Shown in pieces: positions 1 through 5,478 of a stretch of DNA of 6,894 nt (positions are counted from its first letter, which is position 1; every line of letters starts with the position of its first letter). Source of the DNA: Candidatus Heimdallarchaeota archaeon (GTDB lineage Archaea > Asgardarchaeota > Heimdallarchaeia > Heimdallarchaeales > Kariarchaeaceae). The translations under genes and the position numbers were made by a program. The stretch spans positions 1,033 through 7,926 of the forward strand of contig JALUTL010000393.1 in the NCBI GenBank assembly GCA_027016475.1, read 5' to 3'. The notes beneath the pieces are model-generated. The model ran no database searches. It saw only the letters and a program-made list of their open reading frames with translations, and was not told where the DNA came from.

Positions 1-1
1 G

Positions 2-346
2 CAAGCCGCCGATAAGTTTGTTAGTCTTGAAAGGAGGAACTTACTCATTGGTGATCCCATAAACCAAGTTCCTTCCAGCATCCTGACCACGGTGGATGTT
101 GTTAAGGTCCTTGAAATCCACAAGCATAGGATTCTCACGGATCCAGAGTTTGTGCACACAGAACTTAAACCCTTTCCATATCATGCAGTCTCTGGCTTAC
201 CAGTCCCCCAGTCAATCAGTAGTGTTCGACGGTGGATGGGTGTCAGAGGATTTGGCGCGTTTCCGCTACTCAGCCGGGGAAAAGCTACAAAGATCATTGA
301 TGAACATCATTTGATCCGAGTGCTGATTGACCATTATCTTAAATGA
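2..346 (+). CDS. C-terminal part of an unidentified protein (5' end outside window)
   Basis: The frame is open from the first bases to a TGA at 344-346, so 114 residues of a longer protein are visible. An internal GTG at 92 could open a shorter ORF, but the frame is uninterrupted upstream and no Shine-Dalgarno motif precedes it. I therefore read this as a gene that began before the window. The fragment is soluble in character, with no membrane segment. It has a proline-rich middle (ELKPFPYHAVSGLPVPQS, about residues 54-71), then a Gly/Arg-rich stretch (RRWMGVRGFGAF) and a helical His-containing end (DEHHLIRVLIDHYLK). I do not recognise the family and assign no function. It converges on the thiolase/DUF35 operon, so shared regulation with that operon is not implied. 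Confidence that it is coding is moderate and rests on an uninterrupted frame with a plausible composition. Confidence 0.6.
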   Translation, partial: QAADKFVSLERRNLLIGDPINQVPSSILTTVDVVKVLEIHKHRILTDPEFVHTELKPFPYHAVSGLPVPQSISSVRRWMGVRGFGAFPLLSRGKATKIIDEHHLIRVLIDHYLK

Positions 347-382
347 TTGGGATCACTTGAACCAAGCTTGATGCAATAGGAT

Positions 383-395
383 AAAAACGCAAAAA
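383..395 (-). terminator. Oligo-T terminator of the thiolase/DUF35 operon
   Basis: On the minus strand this reads TTTTTGCGTTTTT, 36-48 bases past the stop of the last operon gene and preceded by a pyrimidine-rich stretch (about 397-413). Archaeal RNA polymerase terminates at T-rich tracts of this kind without needing a hairpin. It lies in the 85-bp gap between two convergent genes. No equally clear T tract serves the plus-strand gene ending at 346. Confidence 0.55.
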
Positions 396-431
396 TGAGG
401 AAAGGAGAAGGGGATTCACGTGGAGATTGGT

Positions 432-896
432 TCAGGCTGGTTCAAAGCCAATAATGTCAAATAAGGATGCTTTAGTTGTTTCGCTCCACACGGGCTTGAC
501 AATCATACCAATATTTGGTTCATCAACATTTATGAGTTTGTGGAAAAACACCGTATCTGAGCCTTTGATCTTAATGAGAGCCAAATAATATGGTTCAGAT
601 AAGGAATTCCCTCGATGATCCTTGTATGTTTTTGTGAAGCTTTCGACTGTTCCTTCTTGCTCTAGAGTCTTGAACTCTTCATTGGTGAGCTCGGCGAAGC
701 AATCCTCGCAATACATTCTTGGTGGGAAATATGTCTTGGAGCACTCTTTGCATGTTACTGCAAGGAGTTTCCTCTCCTTTAGTCCATTAAAGAAAATTTC
801 TCCAACAATCCCAACTGTGTAGTGGAAATGTACGGGAAATCCTCCCCGAACCTCATGAGTTGGGGCATCTGTCATTGTACGTCTTTTGGGAAGCAT
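432..896 (-). CDS. DUF35 Zn-ribbon/OB-fold acyl-CoA-associated protein B
   Basis: This 154-residue protein has the standard two-part DUF35 architecture. A helix (about 30-45) precedes a rubredoxin-like zinc ribbon with Cys49, Cys52, Cys63 and Cys66 (CKEC...CEDC). A C-terminal OB-fold follows at about 75-150. Family knowledge: DUF35 proteins act as non-catalytic partners of thiolase-fold enzymes. Examples are the archaeal acetoacetyl-CoA thiolase/HMG-CoA synthase complex, benzoylsuccinyl-CoA thiolase BbsAB and the steroid aldolase Ltp2-ChsH2. They scaffold the complex and help hold the CoA ester. I chose ATG at 896 because GGAGG lies 7 bases upstream; a TTG at 902 is one base from that motif and so unlikely. 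The gene starts 2 bp after the previous stop and is last in the operon. It is divergent from its DUF35 neighbour, so each may pair with a different thiolase-like chain. Confidence 0.9.
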   Translation of the reverse strand: MLPKRRTMTDAPTHEVRGGFPVHFHYTVGIVGEIFFNGLKERKLLAVTCKECSKTYFPPRMYCEDCFAELTNEEFKTLEQEGTVESFTKTYKDHRGNSLSEPYYLALIKIKGSDTVFFHKLINVDEPNIGMIVKPVWSETTKASLFDIIGFEPA

Positions 897-898
897 TT

Positions 899-1399
899 TC
901 AATCCTCCAATTTTGTGAAATACATTATATCGGTAATACTACCAGTTCTTTCTGCCTCGGGTCTCCACACTGCTTTCACTTTCATGCCGACTTTGATTTG
1001 ATCGTGGGGGATATTTTCATCGAGCAGGTGCAGAAAACCAGATGGTGTTAGGGTCGTTCCATCAATGTCAATTACGGCAGGAATCTCTGGTTTCTCTCTC
1101 CTGCTTGCATCGGTACGAATGTAGGCAAGTGAGAAAGTATTGACTACCCCTGTATCTGGAAGTTCCACGTATTCTACCATTGGTGAGAAGCATTCCTCAC
1201 AGAATATTCGCGGGGGACACACGATTCTATTACAGTCATTGCACTTTGCTCCGTAAATCTTTCCTTGTTTTAGGCCTTCCAAGAATTTTGATATCGCAAT
1301 GCCGGTGGCCCACGCATATTCTATTTCAGGATGATGATCCACACTGATAACTTGATTCATATACTCGTCGTGAGACAGTTTAGTTCCTCTTACTTTCAT
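899..1399 (-). CDS. DUF35 Zn-ribbon/OB-fold acyl-CoA-associated protein A
   Basis: This 166-residue protein is the longer of two DUF35 paralogues. An N-terminal extension of about 30 residues precedes an amphipathic helix (about 34-49). The zinc ribbon then has Cys53, Cys56, Cys67 and Cys70 (CNDC...CEEC), with an extra Cys61 between the pairs. The OB-fold spans about 75-160. In family members the helix and ribbon pack on the thiolase-fold partner and the OB-fold contributes to the CoA site; I infer the same role here. The start ATG overlaps the TAA of the upstream thiolase-like gene by one base (TAATG). GGAGGG lies 11 bases upstream, inside the end of that gene. Such overlap implies translational coupling and fits a stoichiometric complex. 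The two DUF35 proteins share the ribbon spacing and the CPPR/FPPR-like segment but differ widely elsewhere. Confidence 0.9.
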   Translation of the reverse strand: MKVRGTKLSHDEYMNQVISVDHHPEIEYAWATGIAISKFLEGLKQGKIYGAKCNDCNRIVCPPRIFCEECFSPMVEYVELPDTGVVNTFSLAYIRTDASRREKPEIPAVIDIDGTTLTPSGFLHLLDENIPHDQIKVGMKVKAVWRPEAERTGSITDIMYFTKLED

Positions 1400-2598
1400 T
1401 AGTTAACTCGCCCTCCTTTGAGAATGATCACGGTTCCTACTTGCATCAAGTCTCCCCAAGCCTGGGCAAGACCGCGAGTTACGTCTTTTGGGATCTGTCT
1501 TTTCTCTGCTTTGCCTGTCAATTGGAGATAGACCTCTGCAACTTTCATTCCTGCAGCTGCCGCGATTGGATTACCAACTCCTAACAGCCCGCCGGATGGG
1601 GTCACAGGGAAATCTCCGTCTCGAGCAGTTACTCCTTCATAAGCTGCAAGAGGGGCTTTTCCCTTTTCAAATAGCTGAAGTCCCTCTAAGTGGTGGAGCT
1701 CCTTATAGTTGAAAGGATCATAGGGCTCTGCAAATGACAGCCATTTTCTCAGAGCTTCGGGGGAATGATCTTTTTGCCCAGCCATGGTGTATGCTTGCTT
1801 TGCTGCCTTTTCAACATACTTTGGATAGCAAAGGTCACGGTTTGTCCACATAGTGGTATCCACATTCCACCCAACTCCTTCCACCCAGGCTACGTCGTCC
1901 AGAGAAATACCAAATTCTTTGATTTTTTCTTCAGACATCATAACGAAAGAAACCGCACCGTCGGCAACGGGGGAGATGTCAAGAAGATGAACAGGCTCTG
2001 CAAGAACTTCTGAATTAAGCACATCTTCAATTGTGAGTTTCTGGCCAAGCATCGCGCTGGGATGGTCTAGAGCATTACCCTTGTTCTTGACAGAAACCGC
2101 AGCGATGTGCTCTTTAGGAATGCCGTATGTTTCCATGTAGCGACGCATTTCTAGAGCAAAGATCCAAACTAAATTGGGACCTAATGGCCGTTCAATCATG
2201 TTGTCAAAAATGGTGTTAAAAGCCGCTTGAGCTGAGGGAAGCACGGAAGACATCTTCTCCTCGGTTGTTACAAGCACAACGTCGTGCATTCCTGAAGCAA
2301 TAGAATACCATCCTTGAATAGGCGAAAAAACCCCGGTGCCTCCTCCAACATAACCCCTCATGGTGGGCAGATTAACACCACCAGCCCCGTCAGTTAAGTA
2401 TTCGTGTTTTTGATGCACACCATCGAACGCATCGGGGGCAGAACCAATTATGGCAGCATCTACATCTTTACGGGTAATTCCGGCTTCATCAAGGGCTGTT
2501 TTAGCAGCATAATAGGCCAGTTCCTTGGGAGTTTCTTTCGCCCTTCTCATGAATTTAGTTAAGCCAACACTTACAATTCCTACTTTTCTCTTTTTCAT
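1399..2598 (-). CDS. Thiolase-fold protein B lacking canonical catalytic residues
   Basis: The 399 residues span a full SCP2/archaeal-type thiolase fold. Recognisable landmarks are the N-terminal KVGIVSVGLT strand, the SVKNKGNALDHPSA segment (about 169-182), LLDISPVADGA (about 205-215), the KELHHLEGL helix (about 299-307) and SGGLLGVGNP (335-344). By hand alignment the nucleophile segment CASG is replaced by G86-G87-T88-G89, so the nucleophilic Cys is Gly86. The His of the HDAF-type motif is Tyr293 (Y-D-P-F), and the GHP His is Asn343 (G-N-P). Ordinary thiolase chemistry is therefore unlikely. Thiolase-fold aldolases such as Ltp2 use tyrosines instead, and Tyr293 could play such a part. I chose ATG at 2598 because GGAG overlaps the preceding stop and the fold begins there; the frame extends 20 codons upstream into the previous gene. 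Its substrate is unknown. Confidence 0.88.
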   Translation of the reverse strand: MKKRKVGIVSVGLTKFMRRAKETPKELAYYAAKTALDEAGITRKDVDAAIIGSAPDAFDGVHQKHEYLTDGAGGVNLPTMRGYVGGGTGVFSPIQGWYSIASGMHDVVLVTTEEKMSSVLPSAQAAFNTIFDNMIERPLGPNLVWIFALEMRRYMETYGIPKEHIAAVSVKNKGNALDHPSAMLGQKLTIEDVLNSEVLAEPVHLLDISPVADGAVSFVMMSEEKIKEFGISLDDVAWVEGVGWNVDTTMWTNRDLCYPKYVEKAAKQAYTMAGQKDHSPEALRKWLSFAEPYDPFNYKELHHLEGLQLFEKGKAPLAAYEGVTARDGDFPVTPSGGLLGVGNPIAAAAGMKVAEVYLQLTGKAEKRQIPKDVTRGLAQAWGDLMQVGTVIILKGGRVN

Positions 2599-2603
2599 TT
2601 CAA

Positions 2604-3755
2604 TCACTCCGCAGAAAGAATTGCTAAAGCACCTGCTGTTGTCGGAACTCCTCTCCACGAAAACGCCAAACCAGTCTTAGCACCGCTCACGCTCCTACGC
2701 CCAGCTTCTCCGGTGAGCTGAGCAACTAATTCTGCAATTCTTTGCAAACCATTGGCGTCATGCCCATTGCCCACGCCGAGCACACCGCCAGAAACATTCA
2801 CGGGTAAATCCCCACTACGGTTAAAACGTCCGTCCGTTAAGGCCTTTGAAGCTTCGCCAAATTTGAAAACCCCAAGGGCTTCCAGATGTTGCAACTCTTT
2901 AAAAGCATAAGTATCATCGATTTCAAAAATATCAATTTGACTCGCCGGGTTAGTGATTTCCGCCATTTTGAAAGCCCGATCAGCACAAAGCGTTGCATAT
3001 TTCGCGGTCTTCCAGTCTCTGGTTTCCACATTAGGGGTATTGGTAGCGTAGCTAATTCCCTTGATCCAAACGGGGATAACATTCTTTTGCTTAACCACGT
3101 CTTCATTGGCCATGACAACCACAATAGCACCATCAGCGTGCTCGGCAATCTCACCCTCTCGTAGAGGGGAAGAAACTACCTCTGTATCCAAAATGTCTTC
3201 TTTGGTAGCCTTCATGCCATAAGCAGCAATGGGATTCAAAATCGCATTTTGATAATTCTTTACCGCAACTTCAGCAATCACTTCGTCACTCACACCGAAA
3301 GCATGCTGATAAGCTTGTTTCTCCAAAGCAGCAATGGAATGATGAGTGCTGTCAAACTGCCTAACAAATATTGGATCCAAAGCAAAGTGCTGGATCTGAT
3401 TCGGCGTCAACATATCAGAAATCCTGCTCTGCGCCTCAACAACAGCAACATCGAACATGCCAGTAGCAATTTGCATATACGCAGCAGCCATTCCCTGAAT
3501 TCCATCACCAGTAATTGTTTGAACCGATCTTTGCGCACCTCCCAATTGATCGGGAGCGTATTCGTCAGTTATCGAAGTGCCCATTGAAAAGTCTTCTTCA
3601 CACGAGATGAAGGTATCAACTTCTTCTCGTGGATTAATGTCTGCCTTGGTGTAGGCCTTCACAGCTGCCCGATATACCATTTCCTTGTAGGAAAGGTCTC
3701 TAATGGCAGGCCTAAATCCTTCAACACCAACTCCAATAATAGCAACTCGTTTCAT
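2604..3755 (-). CDS. Thiolase-fold protein A lacking canonical catalytic residues
   Basis: This first gene of the operon encodes 383 residues of thiolase fold. Landmarks are the RVAIIGVG start, AVKNYQNAILNPIAA (about 164-178), AEHADGA (204-210), KELQHLEALG (286-295) and NVSGGVLGVGN (320-330). Hand alignment puts Thr82 (T-G-D-G) at the nucleophilic Cys, Asp280 (D-D-T-Y) at the HDAF-type His and Asn330 (G-N-G-H-D) at the GHP His. A neighbouring His332 is present but out of register. The protein could be a structural partner of thiolase-like protein B or a separate lyase or binding subunit. It is divergent from B, not a recent duplicate. ATG at 3755 has GGTG about 7 bases upstream; an in-frame upstream codon at 3782 lacks an SD motif and extends beyond the fold. 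The next gene starts 5 bp after its stop. A structured leader precedes it. Confidence 0.88.
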   Translation of the reverse strand: MKRVAIIGVGVEGFRPAIRDLSYKEMVYRAAVKAYTKADINPREEVDTFISCEEDFSMGTSITDEYAPDQLGGAQRSVQTITGDGIQGMAAAYMQIATGMFDVAVVEAQSRISDMLTPNQIQHFALDPIFVRQFDSTHHSIAALEKQAYQHAFGVSDEVIAEVAVKNYQNAILNPIAAYGMKATKEDILDTEVVSSPLREGEIAEHADGAIVVVMANEDVVKQKNVIPVWIKGISYATNTPNVETRDWKTAKYATLCADRAFKMAEITNPASQIDIFEIDDTYAFKELQHLEALGVFKFGEASKALTDGRFNRSGDLPVNVSGGVLGVGNGHDANGLQRIAELVAQLTGEAGRRSVSGAKTGLAFSWRGVPTTAGALAILSAE

Positions 3756-3780
3756 AGTTTCACCTTTTGGCTGTTCAAGC

Positions 3781-3850
3781 ATCTGTTTCCAACAAATTTT
3801 CCCGAGCCGCGAGATTAATCTCTCGCAGTTCCATTTGGGAGGAAACAGAT
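3781..3850 (-). promoter_or_regulatory. Long hairpin in the predicted leader of the thiolase/DUF35 mRNA
   Basis: A perfect 10-base inverted repeat frames this element: ATCTGTTTCC at 3781-3790 and GGAAACAGAT at 3841-3850. Inside it, TCCC (3800-3803) can pair with GGGA (3837-3840). An apical 6-bp stem, GCGAGA (3809-3814) with TCTCGC (3821-3826), closes a 6-base loop. The structure ends about 26 bases before the start ATG, close to the SD. A cis-acting RNA element is my inference; a protein-binding DNA site is the alternative. It matches no riboswitch family that I know. Confidence 0.5.
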
Positions 3851-3888
3851 CTTATGGTTTCAAATCTATTAGGATGCACCTAGATTGA

Positions 3889-3898
3889 TTATTTAAGA
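3889..3898 (-). promoter_or_regulatory. Candidate TATA box for the thiolase/DUF35 operon
   Basis: The minus strand reads CTTAAATAAT, a good archaeal TATA match. It predicts a transcript start near 3867 and a leader of about 110 bases containing the hairpin at 3781-3850. Between box and start lies a small inverted repeat, AATCTA (3863-3868) with TAGATT (3881-3886). Read on the plus strand, the same element is TTATTTAAG, so it could also serve the small ORF at 3921. Confidence 0.45.
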
Positions 3899-3902
3899 CT
3901 TA

Positions 3903-3917
3903 CGCAGATCTGCTGCG
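3903..3917. repeat. Short inverted repeat next to the operon TATA box
   Basis: CGCAG (3903-3907) and CTGCG (3913-3917) are perfect inverted arms around a 5-base spacer, with an inner palindrome CAGATCTG at 3905-3912. It lies immediately upstream of the minus-strand TATA element, where archaeal activators or the BRE-binding TFB act. A regulator site is possible, but only its position supports this. Confidence 0.35.
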
Positions 3918-3920
3918 CCA

Positions 3921-4034
3921 ATGTCCAAATCCTTCAAATTCGAATCCCCCGTATCAACTCAACGGAAAAGAGCAAGAAGAAAAACAAAGCTACAAAAAAG
4001 AGAAAGCAAAGGGACAAGAAGAAGAAAGAAATAA
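3921..4034 (+). CDS. Possible leaderless ORF for a 37-residue very basic peptide
   Basis: ATG at 3921 opens 37 codons ending in TAA. The product begins MSKSFKFESPVSTQRKRARR and contains 9 Lys and 8 Arg, a composition seen in nucleic-acid-binding tails and small ribosomal proteins. There is no Shine-Dalgarno motif, but a plus-strand TTATTTAAG element centres about 27 bases upstream, the spacing expected for a leaderless transcript. The counter-argument is that the 3' two-thirds lies in a purine-rich tract whose complement looks like the terminator of the opposite gene pair. Lys/Arg codons arise by chance in such a tract. I recognise no family and regard it as a candidate only. Confidence 0.22.
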   Translation: MSKSFKFESPVSTQRKRARRKTKLQKRESKGTRRRKK

Positions 4035-4060
4035 GAAGAAGAAAGAAGTAAGTTAAATAG
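3962..4060 (-). terminator. Polypyrimidine terminator tract after the membrane-protein pair
   Basis: The minus strand is almost pure T and C for about 90 bases after the stop of the last membrane-protein gene. It has repeated TTCTTC units and a TTTTTT run at 3994-3999. Pyrimidine/T-rich tracts of this sort are typical archaeal termination regions. It separates the membrane-protein pair from the thiolase/DUF35 operon, which lies downstream on the same strand and has its own promoter. Confidence 0.5.
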
Positions 4061-4077
4061 CTTTTGAACTTCTCTGT

Positions 4078-4434
4078 TTATTCAAGTACTTCTAGGAGAT
4101 AGAATAGGGAGATGATGAGGAAGAAAAAGACAATGCTTCCGATTACCCAGTAGCCAAGTTTTGCGTAGTCATCGATCTTCAGTGCTTCAGCGATTGTAAC
4201 ACCAATACCAGTGTATGCGAATAACACAGTAAAGATTGCGAACAAGAATATGAAAACCCAGATGTGTCCGTAAAGATGGTGATCGATGCCAAATATGCCC
4301 CCAAAGTTTATGAAGAAGTCCTTGAAGCCAGTGCTCTTCTCTTTCCCGATTACAATAAACGGATTCAAAATTGAAATGATGATAAATGCCAAAGAACTGC
4401 CCAATACCCAGTTGTCCATTGTTTCTTTGCTCAT
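4078..4434 (-). CDS. Small membrane protein with three predicted helices and a His cluster
   Basis: This is a 118-residue integral membrane protein of unrecognised family. Hydrophobic segments lie at about 9-30, 56-80 and 94-115. The first loop carries D51-H52-H53-L-Y-G-H57, an unusual histidine cluster just before helix 2 that could bind metal or haem; that is inference. ATG at 4434 has GAGGTG 6 bases upstream, so a GTG at 4443, which lies inside that motif, is rejected. The gene follows its upstream membrane neighbour by 18 bp and ends at the polypyrimidine tract, so the two are probably one transcript and may form one complex. Length and helix count suggest a small accessory or redox-type subunit rather than a transporter. 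Confidence 0.75.
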   Translation of the reverse strand: MSKETMDNWVLGSSLAFIIISILNPFIVIGKEKSTGFKDFFINFGGIFGIDHHLYGHIWVFIFLFAIFTVLFAYTGIGVTIAEALKIDDYAKLGYWVIGSIVFFFLIISLFYLLEVLE

Positions 4435-4452
4435 TCTTTCCACCTCACTCTC

Positions 4453-4923
4453 TTATGTTCCTCCTAGGCCAATTCTGAGGCCGAAGGCAATGATAGCACC
4501 GTAGCCTTCTAAGATGAGGGTTCCGATAACTAGAGCTCCAAGTAGCCAAATGGTCATTTTCTTGGCCTTGGGGTTTCCAACTAGATCGATTCTCCAGACA
4601 AGAAGTAGAATAATGATCATCAAGAAAAAGCCCATTATTGCGAAGTGTTCCTTTGTCTCAGTGAAAAAGCCATGTGCCCAGTCCCAATCTCCTCCTTTTA
4701 TGATGGATTTGTCCCCGCCAGGTTTGCCATAGTCATTTAAGTAGTAAGAAAGTCCAAGTATTAAGCCTAGATATCCTGAAATCGATGCAAGAGTCGTAGC
4801 CCATTGGGCTCTTTTCAGATTACTCTCATTTAGGTTCAGTAGTTCCACAAACGCCCATAGGAACAAAAATCCTGCCAACACTCCAAAGAACGCGTGTCCG
4901 AGTATTTCAAACGATTCAACCAT
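4453..4923 (-). CDS. Four-helix membrane protein, possibly haem- or metal-binding
   Basis: The 156-residue product has hydrophobic segments at about 8-30, 42-62, 94-112 and 122-148. A polar loop between helices 2 and 3 is rich in Gly, Asp and Trp (GGDWDWAHGFF). His10 starts helix 1, and His84 and His93 flank the entry to helix 3. Histidines at helix ends recall small cytochrome b-like proteins, but I see no diagnostic signature and cannot name the family. The ATG at 4923 is chosen because AAGGAGG precedes it with 9 bases between. An in-frame ATG at 4965 would add 14 residues (MTKFDLNNRRRIRN) but has no SD. It is first of a two-gene unit, 18 bp before the second membrane protein. Membrane location is clear; function is not. 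Confidence 0.75.
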   Translation of the reverse strand: MVESFEILGHAFFGVLAGFLFLWAFVELLNLNESNLKRAQWATTLASISGYLGLILGLSYYLNDYGKPGGDKSIIKGGDWDWAHGFFTETKEHFAIMGFFLMIIILLLVWRIDLVGNPKAKKMTIWLLGALVIGTLILEGYGAIIAFGLRIGLGGT

Positions 4924-4980
4924 GTTTCGTATCCTCCTTCGATTATTCAAATCGAATTTGGTCATGATGAATTAGTAAAG

Positions 4981-4997
4981 GATATTAAAAAAATATC
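4981..4997. repeat. Inverted repeat upstream of the membrane-protein pair
   Basis: GATATT (4981-4986) and AATATC (4992-4997) are perfect inverted arms around AAAAA. It lies 58 bases before the chosen start of the first membrane gene, so it falls within or next to its promoter region. It could be an operator, or its minus-strand TTTAATAT could itself be a TATA element. AT-rich sequence makes such repeats common by chance. Confidence 0.3.
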
Positions 4998-5031
4998 TGC
5001 TAGAAATTCCAGATTATGTCTAAAGTCTCGA

Positions 5032-5039
5032 ATTTAAAT
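5032..5039 (-). promoter_or_regulatory. Candidate TATA box for the membrane-protein pair
   Basis: ATTTAAAT reads the same on both strands. On the minus strand it predicts a transcript start near 5009 and a leader of about 85 bases that includes the inverted repeat at 4981-4997. The alternative T-rich element within that repeat would give a much shorter leader. The region is AT-rich, so the choice is uncertain. Confidence 0.3.
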
Positions 5040-5220
5040 TCACAATCAAACGTTAATATCACCGGGGTAGTAAGTCTTCTTATTTCACACGGATAAAACA
5101 TCCAGGAATCTTTTTTCATTATTACAAAATTCCATAATGAAATTCGTTTAATTGATCATTTATCATTTTGGCGCACAGCTATAGATCATCTTACTTATAC
5201 ATATTGTTAGACGTCTATTT
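5040..5220. other. AT-rich intergenic stretch without a supported gene
   Basis: This belongs to the 333-bp gap between the chosen start of the first membrane gene (4923) and the small plus-strand ORF (5257). It is AT-rich with scattered stop codons. A 39-codon minus-strand ORF (5000-5119) crosses it but has no SD or convincing promoter. I see no RNA gene, repeat array or mobile-element end here. Confidence 0.5.
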
Positions 5221-5224
5221 GTTC

Positions 5225-5245
5225 TTTAAAAAAATTATTTAAATA
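5225..5245 (+). promoter_or_regulatory. TATA-rich promoter region before a small ORF
   Basis: Two TATA-like elements lie on the plus strand: TTTAAAAA starting at 5226 and TTTAAATA at 5238-5245. With usual archaeal spacing they predict starts near 5256 and near 5268. These fall at two in-frame ATG codons of the downstream small ORF (5257 and 5272), consistent with leaderless transcription from either. The second is the better TATA match. Confidence 0.4.
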
Positions 5246-5256
5246 GCCCTTATCCA

Positions 5257-5430
5257 ATGAAAATATTGCAAATGCAATCCATGTCAGTAAAGTTCATCGA
5301 TAATTTTCAGAATACGTTTGAATCAGATAATCGCATTCCCGCTCGAAGCCATGTTATCATAAAATGGTGGAGAAGATGTCCTGTTGCGGGCAAGAAATAT
5401 AGGGGTTGGCCAGGAGAGTTGGAAGTCTAG
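5257..5430 (+). CDS. Possible small protein, 57 codons, unrecognised
   Basis: An open frame runs from ATG 5257 to TAG 5428-5430. In-frame ATGs at 5272 (52 codons) and 5281 are alternatives. The 5272 start lies about 30 bases from the best TATA element, so it may be the true leaderless start. The product is mixed in composition, with a basic aromatic centre (VIIKWWRRCPVAGKKYRGW) and one Cys, and has no membrane segment or recognised domain. It ends 84 bases before Hsp20, which has its own probable promoter. Support comes from the frame length and promoter spacing; no SD is present. It could be a chance ORF or the remnant of a larger gene. Confidence 0.33.
   Translation: MKILQMQSMSVKFIDNFQNTFESDNRIPARSHVIIKWWRRCPVAGKKYRGWPGELEV
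5265..5278. repeat. 14-bp inverted repeat at a predicted transcript start
   Basis: ATTGCA (5265-5270) and TGCAAT (5273-5278) are perfect arms around AA. The repeat is centred about 30 bases from the TATA element at 5238-5245, so it would straddle the start site and the ATG at 5272. That is a typical archaeal repressor position. No regulator is encoded nearby in the window. Confidence 0.35.
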
Positions 5431-5457
5431 AATGGACATTGGACAATAATAGAAAAG

Positions 5458-5465
5458 AATAAATA
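5458..5465 (+). promoter_or_regulatory. Candidate TATA box for hsp20
   Basis: AATAAATA is preceded by a purine-rich AGAAAAG that fits a BRE. It predicts a transcript start near 5487, inside the palindromes at 5479-5500. The resulting leader is about 28 bases and contains the strong SD AGGAGGTG (5501-5508), 6 bases before the ATG. Confidence 0.5.
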
Positions 5466-5478
5466 GGACGACGAGTAA

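Noticed and set aside
2599..2658. Upstream start extending thiolase-like protein B by 20 residues
   Set aside because: The extra residues lie inside the previous gene and precede the conserved fold start; ATG 2598 has a well-placed GGAG.
2837..3154. 105-codon minus-strand ORF in another frame within thiolase-like gene A
   Set aside because: It is a frame-shifted shadow of the gene, which has full-length domain motifs in its own frame.
3781..3850. 10-bp inverted repeats read as ends of a miniature mobile element
   Set aside because: The element is only 70 bp, has no flanking target duplication that I can see, and has nested stems in register; an RNA or operator structure fits better.
3935..3955. 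tRNA T-loop-like TTCGAATCCCCC
   Set aside because: The bases before TTCGAAT do not pair with the CCCCC after it, and no anticodon or D arm can be built on either strand.
5000..5119. 39-codon minus-strand ORF in the AT-rich intergenic region
   Set aside because: There is no SD, no convincing promoter at leaderless spacing and no recognisable feature; it would also cover the candidate promoter of the membrane-protein pair.
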